This document shows, one piece after another, positions 59,713 to 64,000 of a DNA stretch of 64,000 nt. Location: the NCBI GenBank assembly GCA_016720075.1, contig JADJXW010000020.1, positions 248,001-312,000 on the forward strand. The letters are read 5' to 3'. The stretch is from Pseudomonadota bacterium. Lineage in GTDB: Bacteria; Pseudomonadota; Gammaproteobacteria; Steroidobacterales; Steroidobacteraceae. The notes beneath the pieces are model-generated. The model did not search any database, was not told where the DNA came from, and was given only the letters and a program-made list of their open reading frames with translations. The stretch's first letter is position 1, and each line of letters starts with the position of its first letter. A program made the translations under genes and the position numbers.

Positions 59713-61395
59713 TCACGAGGTGACCGCGCCGCGACTGGCGCTGCTCACGGTTCGCGCATAACGCGCGAGCACACCTCGTGTTGCATAGGGTTTTCCCGCG
59801 CGCCAGGCCTTTTTCCGCGCCTTCATCTGGGCCGCCGAAACCTCGACGCTGATGCTGCGGCGCTTCGCATCGATGGTAATGCGGTCGCCGTTGCGCAGCA
59901 GGCCGATGGGCCCGCCCAGGCCGGCCTCCGGGGAGATATGTCCTACGACGAAGCCATGGCTGCCCCCGGAAAAACGTCCGTCGGTGATGAGCGCGACCTT
60001 GTCACCAAGGCCGCGACCCATGATCGCGCCGGTCGGACTGAGCATTTCCCGCATGCCGGGCCCTCCCACGGGCCCCTCGCCGCGAATCACCACCACATCA
60101 CCGGCCTTCACCTTGCCGGCCAGGATCGCGGCCGTGGCCTTTTCCTCGCCTTCGAACACCTTCGCGGTGCCCGTGAAAGAGAGGCCTTCCTTGCCCGTCA
60201 ACTTGGCCACGCCGCCCTCTGGAGCCAGATTCCCATAGAGAACAATCAGATGGCTGTCTTTCTTGATGGGTTTATCAAACGGCATGATGACGTCCTGCCC
60301 GGCCGGGTAGTCCTTCACCGTGGCCAGGTTCTGCGCCACGGTGCGTCCGGTAACCGTAAGACACTCGCCGTGCAGCAATCCTTGGTCGAGCAGCCGCTTC
60401 ATCAGCGGCTGGATGCCGCCGATGGCGATGAGCTCCGACATCAGATACCTGCCGCTGGGCCTGACATCGGCCAGCACCGGCACGCGCTTGCCGATGCGCG
60501 TGAAATCATCGAGCGTGAGTTTCACGCCGGCCTCGTGCGCGATGGCCAGCAGGTGCAGCACGGCGTTGGTGGATCCGGCCAGCGCGATCGTCAGCGTGAT
60601 GGCGTTCTCGAAGGCTTTTTTCGTGAGGATGTCGCGCGGCGTGATGCCCGCCTTCACCAGCTGCATCACGGCCTCGCCGGCGCGCTGGCAATCATCGAGC
60701 TTGCCGCGGCTGGTGGCCTCCTGCGCGGAACTGTCGGGCAGCGACAGGCCCAGCCCCTCGATCGCCGACGCCATCGTGTTCGCGGTGTACATGCCGCCAC
60801 AGCTGCCGGGGCCGGGAATCGCGGTGCGCTCCACCTCGAGCAGCTCGGCGTCGCTGACGCGCCCGCTGGCGTGTCCGCCCACCGCCTCGAATACCGAGAC
60901 GATGTCGCGGTGGCCTTCTCCGGGGCGGATGGTGCCGCCATAGACGAACACCGCCGGCCGGTTCAGCCGCGCGATGGCCATCGCGCAGCCGGGCATGTTC
61001 TTGTCGCAGCCGCCGATGGCCACGAAGCCATCGAACCCCTCGGCGCCCACCACTGTCTCGATCGAATCGGCGATGACCTCGCGCGACACCAGCGAATAGC
61101 GCATGCCGGGCGAGCCCATCGAGATGCCATCGGACACGGTGATGGTGTTGAACAGCACGCTCTTGCCGCCAGCGGCATCGGCGCCTGCGGCCGCCGCGCG
61201 GGCCAGCACGTCGATATGCATGTTGCAGGGCGTGACATTGGCCCAGGTGGAGGCGATGCCGATCTGCGGCCGCGTGAAATCCGCGTCGCCGAAACCCACG
61301 GCGCGCAGCATGGCGCGCGCCGGCGCGTTCTTCAGGCCATCGACCACCTGGCTTGAATGGGCGCGCGGATTGATGACCTTCTTTGCCTTGCTCAT
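59713..61395 (-). CDS. ilvD: Dihydroxy-acid dehydratase
   Basis: 560 residues; iron-sulfur dehydratase of branched-chain amino-acid synthesis. The three cluster cysteines are visible in TPCNMHIDVLA near 55, IGGCDKNMPGCAMAIARLNR near 125 and PGSCGGMYTANTMASAIEGL near 195. C-terminal GRFSGGSHGFVVGHISPEA is the substrate-site signature. ATG overlaps the stop of the upstream MFS gene (ATGA). Length matches the short IlvD group. Confidence 0.96.
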   Translation of the reverse strand: MSKAKKVINPRAHSSQVVDGLKNAPARAMLRAVGFGDADFTRPQIGIASTWANVTPCNMHIDVLARAAAAGADAAGGKSVLFNTITVSDGISMGSPGMRYSLVSREVIADSIETVVGAEGFDGFVAIGGCDKNMPGCAMAIARLNRPAVFVYGGTIRPGEGHRDIVSVFEAVGGHASGRVSDAELLEVERTAIPGPGSCGGMYTANTMASAIEGLGLSLPDSSAQEATSRGKLDDCQRAGEAVMQLVKAGITPRDILTKKAFENAITLTIALAGSTNAVLHLLAIAHEAGVKLTLDDFTRIGKRVPVLADVRPSGRYLMSELIAIGGIQPLMKRLLDQGLLHGECLTVTGRTVAQNLATVKDYPAGQDVIMPFDKPIKKDSHLIVLYGNLAPEGGVAKLTGKEGLSFTGTAKVFEGEEKATAAILAGKVKAGDVVVIRGEGPVGGPGMREMLSPTGAIMGRGLGDKVALITDGRFSGGSHGFVVGHISPEAGLGGPIGLLRNGDRITIDAKRRSISVEVSAAQMKARKKAWRAGKPYATRGVLARYARTVSSASRGAVTS

Positions 61396-62675
61396 TGCGA
61401 CCGGGTTCCCCTGCTGAGTTGCATGCGTTTGAAGCCTATTGCGCCCGCCAGTGTCATCGCCATCGGCAGCAGCAGCGCGTACCGCCCCGCTCCGGGTTGC
61501 GCGCGCGTCAGCAGCGAATACACCAGCACGCCTGCCGGCGGCGCGATCAGTCCGCGCATGCCGGTCAGCGTCACGTTGACGCCCATATATTGCTGCACCT
61601 TGCCCAGCGATGCGAAATCGTTGTGGCCGAGGTTCCAGCCCAGGTTGGCGCCCGCCGTGGCGATGCCGAACAGCATCGCCGCCAGCCACAGCAGCGGCGT
61701 GAAGCCGGTGAACATGGCGATGATCACCACGCCCATCGCGGCGATCAGCACCCAGCACTGCCGCGCACGGAATTCCACCACATGGCCGGCATCGAACATG
61801 CGCGCCCACATCGGCGTGAACAGCGGCACGCACAGCAGCGGCACGATGGTCAGCAGCACCACCTGCGTGGCCGCGGGCAGGTGCAGTTCGTCGGAATACA
61901 TCACCACCAGCTGCGCGGCGATCATCAGGTTGCCCGCCCCATACAGGGCCAGCGCGGTCATGAAGCGCCGGTAGGCCGGATCCTCGCGCAGGATGCGCCG
62001 CATGACGGCGAAGCTGAACAGCGTGTCGCTGGCGCCCTCGGCATGCTCGGCCTGGCGCAGCCGAAACGCCTGGCGCACGCGCATCCGTCGGTAGGACCAG
62101 GCGGCCGCAAGACCCGCGATGCCCGCCAGCGCATACAGCCAGCGCGTCAGCAGCGGCTGGGTCTGCAGCACCACGCCGGCAAAGGCGGCCGCCAGCGCCA
62201 TGCCGAGCGCCGTCACGGTGACGATGCCGCCGGTGATGCGGGCCAGCATCTGGCGCGGGTAGTTCGCGCTCCACACCGCCGTGCGCGCCGTGAGCACGCC
62301 GGCCCAGACCACCCGCGCCGCGATCACCGACACCACGGTGAAGGCCAGGCCCGCGCTGGCACGGGGCCACAGGCCAATGGCCCCGACCAGCACGCCGAAC
62401 AGCGCCAGCAGCAGCGCCAGCATGCGGATGCGCTCGCGGCCGTGTGCAAGGTTGGCCCAGACGAAGCTGGTCATGTTGGACAGCGCAGGGGCGCCGCTGA
62501 CGAAGGCCGCCGCAAGGTTCACCACATCGCGCGAGGCAAGGCCGGCGAAGCCCTGCTTCACCAGCACGGCTGCCGTGGCGCCCTCGACCATGCCCAGCGT
62601 GAAGCCCGACAGGGCCCAGGGCAGCAGTTCGCGCCGGTACAGCGCCTGCACCACGGCGCCGGGCTGGGCCTTCAT
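61392..62675 (-). CDS. MFS transporter of unknown substrate
   Basis: 427 residues, about 12 membrane helices, with loop segments SRDVVNLAAAF, RQMLARITGGIVTVTALGMA and a central basic loop (SYRRMRVRQAFRLRQAEHAE) separating two six-helix halves. ATG at 62675 follows the aminopeptidase stop by an ATGA overlap; longer frames upstream are an extension over that gene and lack membrane helices. Coupled to ilvD and to a peptidase, but no substrate is evident. Confidence 0.85.
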   Translation of the reverse strand: MKAQPGAVVQALYRRELLPWALSGFTLGMVEGATAAVLVKQGFAGLASRDVVNLAAAFVSGAPALSNMTSFVWANLAHGRERIRMLALLLALFGVLVGAIGLWPRASAGLAFTVVSVIAARVVWAGVLTARTAVWSANYPRQMLARITGGIVTVTALGMALAAAFAGVVLQTQPLLTRWLYALAGIAGLAAAWSYRRMRVRQAFRLRQAEHAEGASDTLFSFAVMRRILREDPAYRRFMTALALYGAGNLMIAAQLVVMYSDELHLPAATQVVLLTIVPLLCVPLFTPMWARMFDAGHVVEFRARQCWVLIAAMGVVIIAMFTGFTPLLWLAAMLFGIATAGANLGWNLGHNDFASLGKVQQYMGVNVTLTGMRGLIAPPAGVLVYSLLTRAQPGAGRYALLLPMAMTLAGAIGFKRMQLSRGTRSQ

Positions 62676-64000
62676 CCGAATTTCTGGCGCAGCCAGGCGG
62701 TGACCGCGCGCACGCCGTGCGCCTCGGCGCCGGCGGGACGACCGGGGCGGTCCCGGGGATTCCAGCCGTAGACGTCCAGGTGCAGCCAGCGCGCAGGGTC
62801 GGCCACGAAGCGGCGCAGGAACAGCGCCGCGGTGATCGAACCGGCAAGCCCGCTGGACGGCGCGTTGTTCAGGTCGGCTATGCGGCTCGACAGTTCGTCC
62901 TCGTAGCCGTTCCACAGCGGCATCGGCCACAGCGGGTCGGCGACGGCCGCGCCCTGCTGCACCAGCGAGGCCACCAGCTGGGGATCACCGCCAAACACCG
63001 GCGGCAACTCAGGTCCCAGCGCGATGCGGGCCGCACCGGTGAGCGTGGCGAAATCGATCAGCAGGTCTGGTGAATCCTCGCCGGCCGCGTGCAGCGCATC
63101 GGCCAGCACCAGTCGCCCTTCGGCATCGGTGTTGCCGATTTCCACCGTGAGGCCCTTGCGCGAACGCCAGACATCCCCGGGACGGAACGACGCCCCGTCG
63201 ACGCTGTTCTCCACCGCGGGAATCAGCACACGCAGGTCCACCGGAACCGCGAGCAGGCGCAGCGCGCGCGCCACGCCCAGCGCGCAGGCGGCGCCGCCCA
63301 TGTCTTTCTTCATCAGCAGCATGCCGGCGGCCGGCTTGATGTCGAGGCCGCCGGTATCGAAGCACACGCCCTTGCCCACCAGCGTCACCTTCGGGGCACC
63401 GGGTTTGCGGAAACGCAGGTCGAGCAGGCGCGGTTCGCGGGGCGAACCCTGCCCCACCGCGGCCACCAGCGGGAAGCCCGTCGTCAGCAACGAACCCCTG
63501 GTGACCTGCAGCTCGCCGCCACCCTGCTCTGCCACGGCGCGCGCGGCAGCTTCCAGTTCGGCCGGGCCCATGTCGTTGGCCGGCGTGTTGATCAGGTCGC
63601 GGGCGAGCCAGGTGCCCGCATGCATCGCCGCCAGTGTGTCACCGGACGCGGCGCCAGGCCGACGCAGCCGCGGCAGCGCGTTGCCCGCGGACTTGCGATA
63701 GCGATTGAACCGGTACGAACCCAGCGTCCAGCCCGTGGCGATGATTTCATCGCGCGCATCAGCAAATTCATTTTCCAGCGCATAGTCGCCCGGAGGCAGG
63801 CGGTCACCCAGCCCAGCGCCCAGCCACAGAAGTTGCGCCGGATCGGACAGTGCCTCACCGGCGCCCACGAGCACCGTGCGCGATCCCGACTCGATCGGCA
63901 GCGCCAGCCACCTGCCGTGCTCGGGCTTGAAGCCGCTGCGGGGCAACCAGTTCTGCAGCGCAGCGGACTGCGTGGCAAGCCACTGCGGCAGTTCGCGCTC
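62672..64000 (-). CDS. Leucyl aminopeptidase (M17 family), 5' end outside the window
   Basis: The reading frame is open from the window edge (ERELPQWLATQSAALQNW), so the N-terminus is cut off. The catalytic domain is complete: VGKGVCFDTGGLDIKPA with the catalytic Lys and metal Asp, KKDMGGAACALGVARAL, and EIGNTDAEGRLVLADALHAA with the second metal pair. C-terminus AEAHGVRAVTAWLRQKFG. Length and motifs suit the PepA/PepB-like proteobacterial M17 group; choosing between them needs the missing N-terminus. Confidence 0.92.
   Translation of the reverse strand, partial: ERELPQWLATQSAALQNWLPRSGFKPEHGRWLALPIESGSRTVLVGAGEALSDPAQLLWLGAGLGDRLPPGDYALENEFADARDEIIATGWTLGSYRFNRYRKSAGNALPRLRRPGAASGDTLAAMHAGTWLARDLINTPANDMGPAELEAAARAVAEQGGGELQVTRGSLLTTGFPLVAAVGQGSPREPRLLDLRFRKPGAPKVTLVGKGVCFDTGGLDIKPAAGMLLMKKDMGGAACALGVARALRLLAVPVDLRVLIPAVENSVDGASFRPGDVWRSRKGLTVEIGNTDAEGRLVLADALHAAGEDSPDLLIDFATLTGAARIALGPELPPVFGGDPQLVASLVQQGAAVADPLWPMPLWNGYEDELSSRIADLNNAPSSGLAGSITAALFLRRFVADPARWLHLDVYGWNPRDRPGRPAGAEAHGVRAVTAWLRQKFG

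Noticed and set aside
62676..62930. 85-codon extension of the MFS gene before 61392-62675
   Set aside because: Hydrophilic Arg-rich reading over the aminopeptidase gene; ATG 62675 has the ATGA overlap used throughout this window.
1..64000. CRISPR arrays, insertion sequences, tRNA or rRNA genes, prophage
   Set aside because: No regularly spaced repeats, transposase or phage protein signatures were seen, and intergenic gaps are too short or lack cloverleaf features.

Overview
High-GC bacterial chromosome with dense, translationally coupled operons (many ATGA/GTGA stop-start overlaps). The gene orders pheA-hisC-aroA-cmk-rpsA-ihfB, fabD-fabG-acpP-fabF-pabB-pabC-mltG-tmk-holB-pilZ and gspG-N point to Gammaproteobacteria. 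The mix of Rieske oxygenases, a vanillyl-alcohol-oxidase-type flavoprotein, DUF1552/DUF1592 proteins and a TonB/ExbB/two-ExbD/TPR locus suggests the Steroidobacterales/Nevskiales/Xanthomonadales side of the class. This taxonomic reading is inference. No tRNA, rRNA, CRISPR array, insertion sequence or prophage gene was seen, and no stretch over 300 bases lacks a gene.

Layout. (1) 1-6732: aromatic amino-acid/ribosomal supraoperon (pheA end, hisC, aroA, cmk, a terminator, rpsA, ihfB), then a ComEA-like protein and galU. (2) 6755-16335: accessory oxidative region. A divergent pair (secreted unknown plus MFS pump on the minus strand; DUF3237, 4-cresol-dehydrogenase-like flavoprotein, cytochrome c and a Tat-signal protein on the plus strand) is followed by a rhomboid protease, a Rieske-flavodoxin fusion, an S41 protease and a VanA-like Rieske oxygenase. 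(3) 16377-24828: small secreted protein, PQQ-propeller lipoprotein, then a minus-strand operon DUF1592-DUF1552-ankyrin-MBL-YkgJ of exported proteins with no known joint function. (4) 24892-31231: MgtC/DUF4010 membrane protein, an unknown gene behind an unusual promoter/leader, a frameshifted TIR-like gene divergent from an EEP-family nuclease, a fadJ-like beta-oxidation protein and a cNMP/rhodanese regulator. (5) 31235-39984: housekeeping minus-strand run from fabD to pilZ (fatty acid synthesis, folate PABA branch, cell wall, dTMP, clamp loader). (6) 40017-46221: rhombosortase divergent from type II secretion genes gspG to gspN. (7) 46229-64000: AddAB-like repair pair, alaA-like aminotransferase, etfBA, peroxiredoxin, TonB energy-transduction operon, ilvD, an MFS transporter and a leucyl aminopeptidase running off the end.

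How it fits together. Regions 2 and 3 look like periplasmic oxidation modules: VAO-type flavoprotein with its cytochrome c acceptor, Rieske proteins, and a heme-containing DUF1592 protein with Tat-exported partners. Region 6 pairs an export machine with the protease thought to trim GlyGly-CTERM cargo.

Data quality. Four genes (hisC, the TIR-like gene, addA-like, addB-like) are each interrupted by one small indel. Two of these fall in C5 homopolymers and one in a CA-dinucleotide run, so the frameshifts may be sequencing or assembly errors rather than real lesions.
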